From contig NC_077227.1 in assembly GCF_027887165.1 (NCBI RefSeq), forward strand, positions 64,180,607-64,244,606: a DNA stretch of 64,000 bases. Direction: 5' to 3'. Both the position numbers and the translations under genes were made by a program. Origin of the DNA: Monodelphis domestica (taxonomy: Eukaryota; Chordata; Mammalia; Didelphimorphia; Didelphidae). Of this stretch, positions 36,194-48,593 are shown piece by piece (the stretch's first letter is position 1; every line of letters starts with the position of its first letter). The notes below the pieces were generated by a model. It ran no database searches. It worked only from the letters and a program-made list of their open reading frames with translations, and had not been told where the DNA came from.

Positions 36194-36806
36194 TTCGATT
36201 TCTTTAAATCTTCCACTGATGTATCGTCTTCCTCAGGTCTTTTTACACGACCTTTATAAACATAGGTTGCTACTCTCCTTAGTTCATCGAGGTCCATAGA
36301 GTCCCAATTAGGACAGCTAGTTCTAAAGTAGTCTTTTACACCTGAACAACAATTCTTAACAAATTGCCTATATATTTGTCTAATGTCTCTTTCTCTGGAT
36401 AAATCAAGGTCCATATATGTACTCCCTACGTCAATAAGTCTGTCCATAAACTGGGAGGGTGTTTCATCAATATGTTGTTGGGTTTTTTCAAATTTGGCCA
36501 TTTTTCAGGTCTATCAGAGCAAACTCTCATGGCTGTCAATAATGCTTCTCTGGCCTGGTTTAGTTTTGTGTAATCTAGTTCAACATTGGGGTTCCAATGT
36601 GTATCTTCAGTTGTCCAATAATGTCCTCTTCTACTTCTTTTTTGATTAGCCAGAGAGACAATATTATTTTTCTCTCTCTTTGTTAATAATTCTTCTAATA
36701 TATTCTCAACATCCAACCAAGTGGGGTCAAAAGTTCTGAATATGTTCTCTAATTTTTTTATAACTAATATTGGTTCGTCCTCAAATGATGGCATATCTTC
36801 CTTCAA
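36187..36806 (-). pseudogene. ERV-1 gag capsid
   Basis: Two overlapping frames (36806-36426 and 36501-36187) give a capsid-like protein with 'PSFEDEPILVIKKLENIFRTFDPTWLD', then 'TQQHIDETPSQFMDRLIDVG' corresponding to the major homology-like region, then a basic end before the nucleocapsid. A frameshift near 36480 separates the halves. Confidence 0.75.
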
Positions 36807-37517
36807 TTTTTTTTAAATCCACAGGGGTAAAAGGTGTATGATGTCTTACAAATACCAAGTTTCCATTCTTATTAAAAGTGGGTAATTCCCACTTATTAAA
36901 AGTGGGTATTTCCTTAAAGGAAATAAGCTGTCTAAGTTATTTGGTATTCCTGTTTCTAGGCTTCTTGCTCCATTTTCAATTGGGTAAGTCTGAGAAATAG
37001 AAGAGTTGGGCACATTAAAAGGAAGGGTTTGTTGTTGTCCCATATTGCCAAAAAATCAGGAGTACGGTGTGAATTTAGGTTGGAATGTGAACTTAAAGTG
37101 GATTGTGTAGGAGGAGAAGGAGGAGCCAAGGAAGAAGTGTGAAAGGATACAGAGGTGTTTGGATTGGAGGAATCAGTGTCAGAAGTATTGGTAGGGTGTG
37201 AACTTAGAGTTGATTGTGTTGGGTCAGAAGAGTGGGTGGGGTGCCAACTTAGAATTGATTGTGTTGGGTCTGAAGCATGAGCAGTGGGAGGAGTGGGTGG
37301 GTTTTCTGAGGCCGAGGGGGAGGGGGGAGGGGTGGGTTCATTAGAAGCAGGGGGTTCTAAGGTCGAGTTGGCAGAAGGAGCTGTGTCCAGAGTTTCTGAT
37401 AATGTTCTTAATTTTCTTTTAATGCTTCTCATAAAAGCTACAATCTCTCCTTGACCTTTCTCTATAAGCTCAAGCCGAGTATTTAGTTCTGCATATTGGT
37501 GATTCCCAGTCCCAGTT
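36807..37517 (-). pseudogene. ERV-1 gag N-terminal proline/serine-rich part
   Basis: The frame 37517-36956 has a short helical start ('LNTRLELIEKGQGEIVAFM') and then about 100 residues rich in Pro, Ser and Thr with imperfect repeats of a 'SDPTQSxLSxHPT' unit. It lies where a matrix/p12-like region would be. I see no PPxY, but a PTPP and several SPP motifs. The apparent first residues come from the adjoining L1, so the true start is lost. A stop and frameshift separate it from the capsid. Confidence 0.65.
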
Positions 37518-39056
37518 CCAGACCTCAAACTATATTACAAAGCAGCAGTCATCAAAACAATTTGGTACTGGCTAAGAGACAGAAAGGAGGATCAGTGGAA
37601 TAGACTGGGTGCAAGCCACCTCAGCAAGACAGTATATGATAAACCCAAAAATCCCAGCTTTTGGGACAAAAATCCACTATTCAATAAAAACTGATGGGAA
37701 AACTAGAAGACAGTGTGGGAGAGATTAGGAATTGATCAACACCTCATACCCTACATCAAGATAAATTCAAAATGTGTGAATGACTTAAACATAAAGAAGG
37801 AAACCATAAGTAAATTGGGTAAACACAGAATAGTATACATGTCAGACCTTTGGGAAGGCAAAGGCTTTAAAACCAAGCAAGACATAGAAATAATCACAAA
37901 ATGTAAAATAAATAATTTTGACTACATCAAATTAAAAGGCTTTTGTACAAACAAAACCAAGGTAAATAAAATCAGAAGGAAAACAATAAATTGGGAAAAA
38001 ATCTTCATCGAAACCTCTGACAAAAGTTTAATTACTCAAATTTACAAAGAGCTAAATCAAGCCATTACAAAAAATCAAGCCATTTTCCAATTGATAAATG
38101 GGCAAGGGACATGGATAGGCAGTTTTCAGATAAAGAAATCAAAACTATTAATAAGCACATGAAGAAGTGTTCTAAATCTCTTATAATCAGAAAGATGCAA
38201 ATCAAAACAACTCTGAGGTATCACCTCACACCTAGCAGATTGGCTAACATGACAGCCAAGGAAAGCAGTGAATGCTGGATGGGATGTGGCAAAGTAGGGA
38301 CATTAATACATTGTTGGTGGAGTTGTGAACTGATCCAACCATTCTGGAGGGCAATTTGGAACTATGCCCAAAGGGCGATAAAAGAATGTCTACCCTTTGA
38401 TCCAGCCATAGCACCGCTGGGTTTGTACCCCAAAGAGATAATGGACAAAAAGACTTGTACAAGAATATTCATAGCTGTGCTCTTTGTGGTGGCCAAAAGT
38501 TGGAAAACAAGGGGATGCCCATCAACTGGGGAATGGCTGAACAAATTGTGGTAAATGTTGGTGATGGAATACTATTGTGCTCAAAGGAATAATAAAGTGG
38601 AGGAATTCCATGGAGACTGGAATGACCTCCAGGAAGTGATGCAGAGTGAGAGGAGCAGAACCAGGAGAACATTGTACACAGAGACTAATACACTGTGGTA
38701 TAATTGAACGTAATGGACTTCTCCATTAGTAGTGGTGTAATGTCCCTGAACAATCTGCAGGGATCTAGGAGAAAAAACACTATTCATAAACAGAGGACAA
38801 ACTGTGGGAGTAGAAACACAGAGGAAAAGCAAATGCCTGACTACAGGGGTTGAGGGGAAAGGTCAGAGGAGAGACTGAAGGAACATTCTAATGCAAATAC
38901 TAACAACATGGCAATGGGCTCGAATCAAGAACACATGTGATACCCAGTGGAATCACGCATCGGCTTTTGGGTGGGGGGGAGGAAAAGAAAATGATCTTTG
39001 TCTCTAATGAATAATGCTTGGTAATGATCAAATAAAATATTATTTAAAGAAAAAAA
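37518..39056 (+). mobile_element. 5'-truncated L1 (3' part of ORF2 and 3'UTR) abutting ERV-1
   Basis: Starts abruptly at 'ccagacctcaaactatatta' within ORF2 and runs to the A-rich 3' end at about 39056. ORF2 frames 37713-38162 and 38111-38554 include the C-x3-C-x7-H-x4-C cluster ([18 protein letters not shown]). A stop near 37692 and a frameshift near 38130 break it. I could not find a target duplication, so the joint with ERV-1 gag may also involve a deletion. Confidence 0.9.
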
Positions 39057-39405
39057 GAATAAGGTATGGCTATATCAGGTAACAGTAATTATAATAATCA
39101 GGGTTTCTTACTTTGGAGATAGGAAATGTCCATAGGGTTAAAACCACTTTCACCATTATGTCATGTATCTAGATTTGTGGTCTTGTAAAAAACTTATTAG
39201 CCAATTTCTCCTCTGCACAAATGGCCTATAGTATATTTTCACAATTATACCGCTTTTCAATTCATTTAAACTCACACAAATTCCCTCTGACAAGCTTTAC
39301 ATAGCATAACAAATATCCTCCTGAATCTGCTTTTTTAATATTCACTGATACTCAAATCTATTTTGTTTATATTTCTTTCTTTTTGAATCAGAAATCCTTC
39401 TAGGG
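39057..39405. other. Unassigned sequence after the L1
   Basis: No recognisable retroviral leader, LTR or gene. If ERV-1 once continued here, it is not recognisable. Confidence 0.4.
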
Positions 39406-39588
39406 CAGGGATCCTTAAACTTTTGAGTAGCATGAATGTGTTTGGTAATATAAGGAAGCCTATGAACTCCTTTAGAATCACATTTTTAAATGCATATAAT
39501 AAAACATAAAATCAGAAAAGAAAAAAAATTATTGAAATACAATACCAAAATATAAACAAGTTCAATCACTCTAAATTAAGAACCCCTG
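39406..39588 (+). mobile_element. MER5-like non-autonomous hAT transposon
   Basis: 183 bp with inverted ends CAGGGATCCTTAA and TTAAGAACCCCTG. The flanking 8-mers (ttctaggg and cactagag) agree at five of eight bases, which is consistent with an eroded 8-bp hAT target duplication. The size and ends fit MER5A-type elements. Confidence 0.7.
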
Positions 39589-42500
39589 CACTAGAGTCAT
39601 ATTCAATTTATGAGTCCCATTCCACAAAATAAAGGAATACATAACATATGAAGTCAAATTTGTCCCCTGGATATGAGGAATTCTAATTTACTCTATTTTT
39701 CATTTAATATTTTTGTGTAGAGAAATCTCAGGCCATTGCATGTTTGTTTCTCTTTTTGGGTAACATCACTTGTTAGTTGTTCATACTCTCTCTTTTTGTA
39801 GTACTGAGGAAAAAGTATGGCTAACAAATTCCTTAATTATTGAATCTGCACAAAAATGCAATGGACTCCCTGTGAAAGTGATGGTTTCCCTTTCAGTGAA
39901 GCAAAAGGTAAAAGTTGGATAACTATTTGTTGGGGAAGTAGTCTACTGGTTTTAGTGTCAGCAAAAGTTTCAATCTAACCTCATATATTAATTAGCTGAG
40001 GGTCTCTGGGGAACTCATTCAGCCTAACCATATATAAAATAAAAATGAAACTAGAATTCCACCTCCTGGGGTTATTGTGAGAATCAAAAAATGTACATAA
40101 ATTGCTTTGCAAGTCTTAAAGTGCTATATCAATGCTAGCTGGCTACAGGAGATACCTTTTCACACTTCAATTGTATTGCATAAATTCTGAGGCCTCTTCC
40201 AACTCTGAGAGGCTATAATTCCATCATTCAGATTTTGTATTATAGTTATTTATATGTGCATCATTTATAATATCTCCTTATTAGATTGTAAGTTCCATGA
40301 AGACAGGCATCACATCTTCTTTGATAGTCCAATGAATTGGTGATCTCATTGATATGGGTAAATGACATAGAAAACAAGCCAGATATACGTGTCCAAACTG
40401 TGTGTCTCTTTGTAACATTTACCATAAAATCCTACATGGGGGGATATATTCAATCTGATTGGGGCCTACTTCTGGATCTCTTGGTATCACATGAATATCA
40501 ACATAATGTATAAGTTAACCATTACATATCAGTCCCAATTATTTTTCTGGCCACACATATATCTTCATTTTTGATATCTGGAAGGCTAGAACCTTTCACC
40601 ATGAACCTCTCCATTCCCTTTGTTTGAGGATTCATTTTGTTTCTTTGGTAATCCTGGCATTCCATGACTAGTAGGATAATCCCTGTCTTGTTATTCATTG
40701 AATTGGATTAAATTGAAATGGGACAACTCAGAATGGAAATGAATCAGATATAAATTTTCCTTCTAAAACCCTATAAACTATGTATATCATCCTTTCTCAT
40801 TCTGCTTTCACCACTAGCTAAGTAACTTGAATAGGGAAGAAGGTATAAGAAGACTGCCTAGGACAGTTAATGTAGCTCCTTTGAAGTAATTATCTATTGG
40901 GGCAGTTCTGTCAGGAAAGGACATTGATGGCTTTCAAGGTAAACTGGAATCCCATTCTCTTTCCTGCTTTTGGAACAGCAATTGGACTTGGGAATTCATA
41001 GGTGCAAGAAACTCCTAGAGAAGGGAAATTGTTTGATCAGTACAGACTAACCCCTTCTCTATAACCTACAGTCTTAAAGTTGCCTAGAACAATTAGGAGT
41101 TAAATGATTTGTCAAGGGTCACACAGCCAGTGTATGTCAGAGACAGAAGTAGAATCCATGTCCTGGTTCTCAGGCCAATCAATACTCTATCTACTAGGTT
41201 AGGTAACCTCTCTTTCCTCTCCTAGCTATGTCAAGAACACCTTGAATCTAGGATGTAAAAACTTCCCTAAAGCTTTGTTTACTAAAGTACACAAAAAATT
41301 CCTATATGAAATTAGTAAAATAAACTAATCAATCAATAAAACAAACCCTCAAACTTCCTTGAAACAAATTCTCAGAAATTGAGCAATGGGAAGACGGATA
41401 GAAAGTTAGTATATAAAGGGGAACCCAACATCCTTGAAAACATGTATCATGATCATTTCTGCGGAAGTGGAGGCATCGAATACCCCTGAACTCCATTCTC
41501 CACTCTTCTATCAAGCTCATTGGTGACCACCCTATTGCCTGTCTCATCTAAACTTCCCCTTGTGGGGGACTTCATAGGCCTTGGGTGGAGGTAAGCAGTC
41601 ATGGATCCATATCTGGTTTGGTTTGGTTCCCTTACTTGTTTCAGGAAGTGTGAATGAGTGAGTACTACCTACTGTCTCCAATCCCCATTGTTGATCACAT
41701 TATGCATTGCTTTCTGAGATGGATGCAATTTAATTTGAGACTCTGAAGGATCATTTGCAATTGTACCATACCTGTATTAGATTGGTGTCCAGTCTGTGGC
41801 CTACTGACCAGTGGAACAACTAGTTGGCTTCTACTCTGGGAGCCAACATTGCTCTCAAGCTCCTTTCTGCCTCAGCTTTCTGGTGTTTCCCAAGTTAAAA
41901 AATAGGGCAAAAACTACGTCATGGAATAACCTTCCATATATGAAGCAGGCAGTGCAGCCTATAGAATTAAGTGAAACATGTTAATTAAGATATGTTCTCA
42001 AGCCATGAAGAAATTGTATCAGAATGTCCTGCATACTGGTTGGAAATAGTTAAAGTTCTGAGACATAGGTGCCAAAGTAATGAATGACAGAACCTATAGT
42101 TACTGAAAAAGAATCTCAAAGGAGTATTTTAAAAATTAGACTTAGTCTTGAATTAATAGAAATATCAAATCCCAATGATTCAGTCAAATAAATACAGGAA
42201 ATAATATATTTACCAACTTTTAGAAGGTAATTGATCTAATTCTCTGTTAGAGTTCTGGACATGTGATCTGAGTTCAAATCCCACCTCCAGATTTTTATTC
42301 AATTAAATTCGGAGCCTGTTTCTTTATATACCAAAATGAGTCATGATGAGGATCAAATAATATAACATATCTAAAATGCTTTAGTCTATTGTATTTGTGA
42401 TCTCTTCATATTTCATTTTCTTTCCAAGGACTCAGATCACAGTCCAGTCACTTTTATCTGTCCTGTAGAACTCATAAATTTGCTGGGGGGAAGTTGGGCA

Positions 42501-43806
42501 TAGGTTATGGAGAAAAGTGATCAAGGGTCCACCCCGAATGCTAAGTGTCTTACCAAAGCTCTTTTAATATTATCATTCTGAGACAGAAGGTAAGGGTTTA
42601 AAAAAAGAAAACAACTTTAGAAGCTATAAGTTGACACAGTCATACCAGAGCAATGTAAGAATATTAATGTTAACCAAAACAATAGGTCTTTGTTTCAGAA
42701 AGGAACATTTGGACCTTAAAAGAATTTTGTAATTTCCCAAAAATGATCCATCTGATTCTCTTCTTATTTTTTCTGGACCTAATACATGGTTCCTTTGCAA
42801 TATCACACAAGATACCTCTATCTATGTCTATGACTATATCTAATTATGTCTATGTCTGTGTCTATATTTATGTCTTGGGCCTCTATCTCTATTTATATCT
42901 ATATTTGTGTCTGTGTGTATGTCTATCACTATTTCTATATCTCTATTAATTTTTATTTATATAGATCATATATATATATACATATGTACACATATGTAAT
43001 ATACAAATGCACAGGCAACCTATATAGAGGAAACAGATTAGATATGTACATAAATTGACAAATAGATCCATAAGGAATTTCTTTAAGTTGTCTATCCCGA
43101 TCATAAGATATTCTGGACAAAAAGTAGTCTTTAGCTACTTGATTTTCCTGTGTAGAAAAACAGGCTACACTTATCTGAGTGATTAAGGATCTCATTTAGG
43201 AGAATCTTTATTATTCTGGGCCTTGGTTGGCTAATCAGAATGTGATCCTTAGAAAATGAAATCTGAAGTATCTTACCATCCAAAACAACTATCATTACTT
43301 TTTAATAAGGAAGTTGAGACTTTAGGAAATGACTTTACCAGAGTGACAAACTGACTTAATTGAAGAGCTAGAAATAGAGGCCCAACCTTGTTAGTCACAT
43401 CCTAAAGCTCCTTTCCCTATGATAGGATGACAAAAATGAGTATTTCATTGTCCACTTTTGTGTTTTGGTCTGTTGTTTTACTATAGAGAGGGCTAAAGAT
43501 ATGGGAGAAAATACAACTAGCAGGTACAGTTTTCTTAAATTATTTAAATTATATTTAGATATAATTAAAATTACATTTGATAGAGTATTGCTTGATTGAA
43601 GTAAGAAACACAAACACGGTACCCCCAGAATTCTTGATGATCAACAAATGCCTCCCAGCAAAACTTTATTGCTCATATTTCCCAAGTGAGTGACCACACT
43701 CCTTAGCAAAAAATGAAGAACACAATCTCTGGCCATACACTGTAATTGGTCCTTCCCCATGTTCTGCAACAAGCAGTAAATTAACCCTCTTCCCATTGTG
43801 GTTCAG
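39589..43806. other. Upstream region of the collectin locus, no gene seen
   Basis: Mostly unique DNA. 41080-41210 is a reversed SINE piece ('gtcaagggtcacacagccag'). 42566-42606 is a plus-strand SINE tail ('gagacagaaggtaagggttt'). 42815-43010 is a degenerate TCTATA/TATG-type simple repeat. A first non-coding exon and promoter of the collectin would be expected here, but I cannot place them. Confidence 0.5.
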
Positions 43807-44016
43807 AGACAAGAATCATGCTCCTCCTCTATCTCTCTGCACTGATCCTCTTCATAAGCCCACTGGCTGCTCAAGATGAAGTGACAACACCCTCCAAAGA
43901 AAAAGAAAGCTCAGGGGCTTGTACCCTCATCGTGTGTGAACCTGGAGAAAGAGGATTGCCTGGAAGAGATGGAATAGATGGCAAACAAGGTCCCAAGGGA
44001 GAAAAGGGAGATCCAG
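43807..44016 (+). CDS. Collectin (SP-D-like) first coding exon, intact
   Basis: Acceptor AG at 43805-43806 and donor gtac at 44017. ATG at 43818 opens 66 codons plus one base of a split glycine codon. Residues 1-18 (MLLLYLSALILFISPLAA) are a clear signal peptide. The segment ACTLIVC keeps the two cysteines spaced as in SP-D, where they cross-link trimers. 'GERGLPGRDGIDGKQGPKGEKGDPG' begins the collagen domain and matches the SP-D start closely. Nothing in this exon is damaged. SP-D or a conglutinin-type relative fits better than MBL or SP-A. If read through without splicing it would end soon after, at 44046. Confidence 0.85.
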
Positions 44017-44545
44017 GTACAGATGTTTCTATGACTTTGACTCACTAGGACATACATATATTCTGCTGACAAAGTTTCTCTCTCTTCTTGTGTTATGCAT
44101 CTGAGTTGGATTTTGAAATTAGGGAAAAAATAATTTCAGAGCTATCAGCAAGGCCTTCAATTTCTCACTGCTTTGTGTAGAGTGTCAGTTTTTTTTTTTT
44201 TTTTTTATCAGTAACTCAGGTTTCTCTGGCCGTACTCCATCTGAGAAATGATTTCCGCAGTAGAATGAAAATTGTTTGTGCCTCTGTAGTGAGAAATGTC
44301 TTGAATGACCAGTCTGAACTTTCATAGATGGTAAAAGCTATAACCTAGAATTAACAAAAAGATCAAAGCTAGTATTAAAACAAAATGTGAAGAAGTCAAA
44401 CATTCCTTAAGGTTCCCATTGACTCCTTTCTCTACCCTTTTTCTGCTGTTACCTTTCCCTCTTCCCATAAGGCACCCAAGCACTCTGTTCTCTCATCTCT
44501 TTACCCTTACTAAAGCCTATTCTAAACAAAGGCATGGACAGAGGC
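44017..44545. other. Intron-like sequence with a poly(T) run
   Basis: A run of about 20 T at 44188-44207. No other feature recognised. Confidence 0.5.
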
Positions 44546-44703
44546 AGCAAGGTGGTAGAGTGAATAGGAAGTAAGTCCTGGATACAGGAGAACTTGGGTT
44601 CAAATCTGGCCTCAGACCTTTCCTATTTGTGTGACTCTGGGCAAGTTATTTAAATACATTTGCTTAGGCTTGCCCTTTTTTCTTTGAGTTGTTACTAAGA
44701 TAA
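44546..44703 (+). mobile_element. tRNA-like SINE whose tail became a microsatellite
   Basis: Contains 'acttgggttcaaatctggcctcagacct', 'gtgactctgggcaagttatt' and ends 'actaagataaaaggaaagg', passing without a break into the AAAGG array that follows. Confidence 0.85.
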
Positions 44704-45185
44704 AAGGAAAGGAAAGGAAAGGAAAGGAAAGGAAAGGAAAGGAAAGGAAAGGAAAGGAAAGGAAAGGAAAGGAAAGGAAAGGAAAGGAAAGGAAAGGAAA
44801 GGAAAGGAAAGGAAAGGAAAGGAAAGGAAAGGAAAGGAAAGGAAAGGAAAGGAAAGGAAAGGAAAGGAAAGGAAAGGAAAGGAAAGGAAGGGAAAGGAAG
44901 GGAAAGGAAGGGAAAGGAAGGGAAAGGAAGGGAAAGGAAGGGAAAGGAAGGGAAAGGAAGGGAAAGGAAGGGAAAGGAAAAAGGAAAGGAAAGGAAAGGA
45001 AAGGAAGGGAAAGGAAGGGAAGGGAAGGGAAGGGAAGGGAAGGGAAAGGAAGGGAAAGGAAGGGAAAGGAAGGGAAAGGAAGGGAAAGGAAGGGAAAGGA
45101 AGGGAAAGGAAGGGAAAGGAAGGGAAAGGAAGGGAAAGGAAGGGAAAGGAAAGGAAAGGAAAGGAAAGGAAAGGAAAGGAAAGGG
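44704..45185. repeat. (GGAAA)n / (GGAAAGGGAA)n polypurine array, about 480 bp
   Basis: Pure GGAAA units from 44704 to about 44880, then a higher-order unit GGAAAGGAAG to 44975, a short return to the pure form, and again the decamer from about 45005 to 45145. It is all purine on the plus strand. The long Phe/Leu/Ser/Pro open frames on the minus strand are artefacts of this array. Confidence 0.97.
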
Positions 45186-46688
45186 GGAGGGAGGAAAAAG
45201 AAAGAAACAAAGAAAGAAAGGAGGGGTGAAGGAGACAGGGAGGTCAGGAGGAAGGGAGAAAGACAGATACTGACATTGGTCATTTATGATTAAAATCACA
45301 ATGGCTGGGAGATTAGAAAACATGAATTTAAGTCCTGACTCTTCCATTTTTAAGTTATATGACCAAAAGCAATTCACTTAAATTCTATGAGCCTGTTTCC
45401 TCAACTTTAAACTAGGGGCAATGACAATATTGTACTAGCTCATAGTAGGACTATGAGAAAGGCATTTTGTAAAGAATAGTGCAAATGTGAGTTCTAAAGC
45501 TGCATGGTACAGTGGAAGAGGTAGCCTGGGAAAGTCAAAGGAATAAGTAAGCACATGTAGTGCCTACTATTTGCCAAACACTGGCCCAAGTGCTTTACAA
45601 ATCTCATTTATCTACTTTGGTCCTACCAACAATCCTGACAGATAGATGCTATTATTATTATTATCCCCATTTTACATATGAGGAAACTGAGACAGAAAAA
45701 GCTAAACTGCCCAGTGTCACCCAATTAATAAGGGTTAGAGGCTGGATTCAAACCCAGGTTCTAGGGAATCCAAGTCTAGGACTCTCTTCTGATTCTTTCT
45801 AACACTCTTTCCATAACATCGTAATCCCCCTTTCCCCACTAACCTGAGTGTTAGCTCTCCTTCAGACTCTACCTCCTCCATGCCTTTCCTGGGTACCATG
45901 CCCTTATAGATGTCCCACTCCCTCCTCTGAACTAATAGCACTCATTGCCTGCACCCTTCTGGTAGCACTGCTTTTGTGACACCTTTTTTTTCGTGATGAT
46001 GCTTAGAGGAGACAAATGTCATGTAAAGAGCATTGGTTGGGGAATAAAGAGCCTGGATTCAAAATCCCATTCTATCACTTAATGCCTTTGGGATTCTGGG
46101 GGAGTAACCTTATGTCTCTGGGCTTCCATTTCCTCATTCATAAAGGAGATAGAGATGCTATGTAAGTCCTATTTCCTCCCTTACATCTTATGAATGCAGT
46201 TATATTATCTTACAATCATAAAGTCATACCTGGAAGAGGCTTGAGAGCTCATCTCATCGAAACTCTGTTTTTCAGAAACAAACCGAGGCTACTTGCCCAA
46301 GATCACTTTCATTAAGAAGAAAAGGGATTTGAAATCAGGTTCTTGGATTCCCAAGTCTGGCATCCTTTCCCCTATGCCCCAGGTGTACTTAATTATTTCC
46401 TCAGAGGTCCTATAAGTTCCTCGCAAATTGAGGCCAGGGACAAATATCTATGAGTATCACTATGCTGTGCATATACTGGATGATCAATAAAAATATTTTG
46501 AATAATGTCCTTTTTGGCAACATTTTTAACAGCTATTGCTACTAGAAATGTGTTTGGTTTAGAAAAAGGAGAGGCAAAAGTTCACCTGGTATGATGGGTT
46601 CTTAAGTAGAATATTCTACAAAGAGCTTCTTCTGTCTTTACATTGGCTGATTGAAAACCTGTTTCATTTTGGGGGGTGGGGGGAATAC
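45186..46688. other. Intron-like DNA with MIR-like SINE copies
   Basis: 45555-45790 and 46215-46385 have the reversed MIR/CORE-SINE order ('ccccattttacatatgagga', 'gaggctggattcaaacccag'). 46010-46150 resembles a forward copy. No gene seen. Confidence 0.6.
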
Positions 46689-46802
46689 GAATGCCAGGAC
46701 CAAGAGGACTGGGTTTTCCTAGGAAACCTGGCCCTATTGAACCCTGTGGGGAAAATGGTTCTCTAGGTGACCCAGGCCCAAAAGGAGAGCCTGGAGAAAA
46801 AG
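46689..46802 (+). pseudogene. Collectin collagen exon 2 of stalk, acceptor lost and two glycines replaced
   Basis: 114 bp ending at a good donor (gtgagt at 46803). With the split codon it reads 13 Gly-X-Y units with one residue missing: GMP, GPR, GL-, GFP, RKP, GPI, EPC, GEN, GSL, GDP, GPK, GEP, GEK. Two required glycines are Arg and Glu. 114 bp is one codon short of the 117-bp exons known for SP-D. The acceptor position (46687-46688) is AC instead of AG and no pyrimidine tract precedes it; the nearest upstream DNA is G-rich. Confidence 0.75.
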
Positions 46803-48593
46803 GTGAGTGCCAGCATAAGAGGAAGTTTTGGAATAGTGAAAACAAAATATTCTTGAAGTAAGAAGACTTGAGTTCAAGTTTTGATTCTAGTATTACTTAA
46901 CTCTGTGAGGAAGGATATGTCATTTCACCTTTTCAACTCAGGGCCTTCCTTCCTCCTCTATAAATGGAATAAATAATTAGATCAGATAATATCTAAGGTC
47001 CCTCTCTATCCTCCCCTGCCTTATCTTCCTGCAGTTCTCCTCAATCTCCATTCTGCTCAGGGCTAGCCCCATTCACTGTCCTCTGAAACCACACAATTCT
47101 GTTGATCCCACTTTTTAATATTTTCCAGGGGACCAGCTCTCTAAGTCAGGCTGCTATGGAAATGATTCCCTGAGTATATTCACTGCTCAAAAACATCTCC
47201 AGTACTCTTGAATCTTAGTTTGCTTCCTTTCTTCATTGTTTCATGATTCTGAGGTGTTAAAGAAGTTATATATTTTGGAGACTTATGAGAATTTATTTTT
47301 CATATACTGTATTAATTCTTATATCAGGGTCAGCCTCAAAAATGTATCTTGGTGCTAACTCCATGTAGTCTCATTGAGATTTAATACTTTCTTCCTCTCT
47401 TCTCCATCACCCAGACATTATCTCCAGCTAATATCAATATTTCTTTATGGGTTCACTCTCTCTGTGCCTTCTTCTCTGTTCTTTTATATTAGTGGATCTA
47501 AGCTCAGATATTTATAGTACCTCCAGCTACTTTCTGGCACTGTATAATGGAAAGAGTAGTAGAAGATAGATGGCAGATATGCGGTACCATGAATTAAGCA
47601 TCAGATCTGGAGTCAGGAAGATTCATCTTCATCACTTCAAATCTGGCCTCAGACACTTTTGAGCTGTGTGACCCTGGGCAAGTCTTCAGACTGTGTTTAC
47701 CTCAGTTTCCTCATCTGTAAAATGAGCTAGAGAAGGATATGGCAAACTGTTCTAGTATTTTTACCAAGAAAACCCCAAATGGAGTTACAAAGAGTCAGGC
47801 ACAATTGAAAAATTCAATCCCCAAAAGGAGGAGACAGGAGAGAAATTGGTTATCTCTAATGTACACAAAGTAATAGATATGCACACATATACCTATACAT
47901 ATATTTGGGAAAACTGAGTGGAGTAAATAATTTACCTAGCATCCTAGCCCTTGTTATTGTTCAGTGATTTCAATCATGGCTGACTTTTGGTAAGCTCATT
48001 TGGGATTCTCATGGCACAGATAATGGAGTAGTTTGCCATTTCCTTCTACAGCTCAATTTATGGTTGAGAAAAATGAGGCAAAATAGAGTATGTGATTTGC
48101 TCAAGATCACACAGCTTACTAAATGTCTAAGATCATATTTGAATTCAGGTCTTCCTGACTCCAGGAGGGATGCCCAATCCACTCTGATGCTACCTAGCTG
48201 CACCGTGGGATAGTAATCACATATTTTAGCACTTGGGACACTAATGAGTGTTAGGCACACACACACACTTGTGGAACAAACAAGTAGTTTAATATAAGGT
48301 AATTATTTGGGCATGTGTTTATCCCTTCAGCAAAACGTAAGCTCCCTGAGGGCAAGAACTCTTTTGGTTTTGCCTGTGTAAGGTATCAGCAGTATCTTAC
48401 AAGTAGTGGGTGATATTGATAGAACTAATAAAAAATTTGAAATTGAAATACCTCATGGTGAAACTTATATGAAATACTACTGATTTCCCCTACATAATTC
48501 TTCTAATGTTTCTATCAGTCTTGCCCTCTTCAACTGGACACAAAAAGGTGGTTCAAAAAGGACTACGGATTACCTTAACTGTTTTTCCCTCAG
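46803..48593. other. Intron-like DNA with two SINEs
   Basis: 47585-47830 is a forward tRNA-like SINE ('caaatctggcctcagacact', 'gtgtgaccctgggcaagtct'). 47945-48235 is a reversed one ('tgggattctcatggcacaga', 'tgccatttccttctacagct', 'gatgctacctagctgcaccg'). 48335-48445 looks like an old CORE-SINE tail ('gtaagctccctgagggcaag'). Confidence 0.7.

Larger units (their letters stand above)
29684..37517 (-). mobile_element. ERV-1: gammaretrovirus-like provirus, 3' LTR to gag, 5' end lost
   Basis: Minus-strand provirus. From 5' to 3' in its own sense: proline-rich gag part (37517-36956), capsid (36806-36187), nucleocapsid (36193-35656), protease and RT (35573-34156), RNase H (34137-33041), integrase (33170-32124), about 1.36 kb with no env recognised, polypurine tract and 3' LTR (30762-29684). 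Each reading frame is broken. The 5' LTR, leader and first part of gag are absent; an L1 3' fragment starts at 37518. The gammaretroviral affinity rests on the single CCHC zinc knuckle, the DTGA protease and the pol order. Confidence 0.88.

Noticed and set aside
42743-43058. Tyr/Ile/Ser-rich frames, possibly membrane proteins
   Set aside because: They fall in a degenerate TCTATA-type simple repeat.
44612-45377. Three long minus-strand open frames of Phe, Leu, Ser and Pro
   Set aside because: They are translations of the GGAAA array in three frames. A unit free of stops is open by construction.
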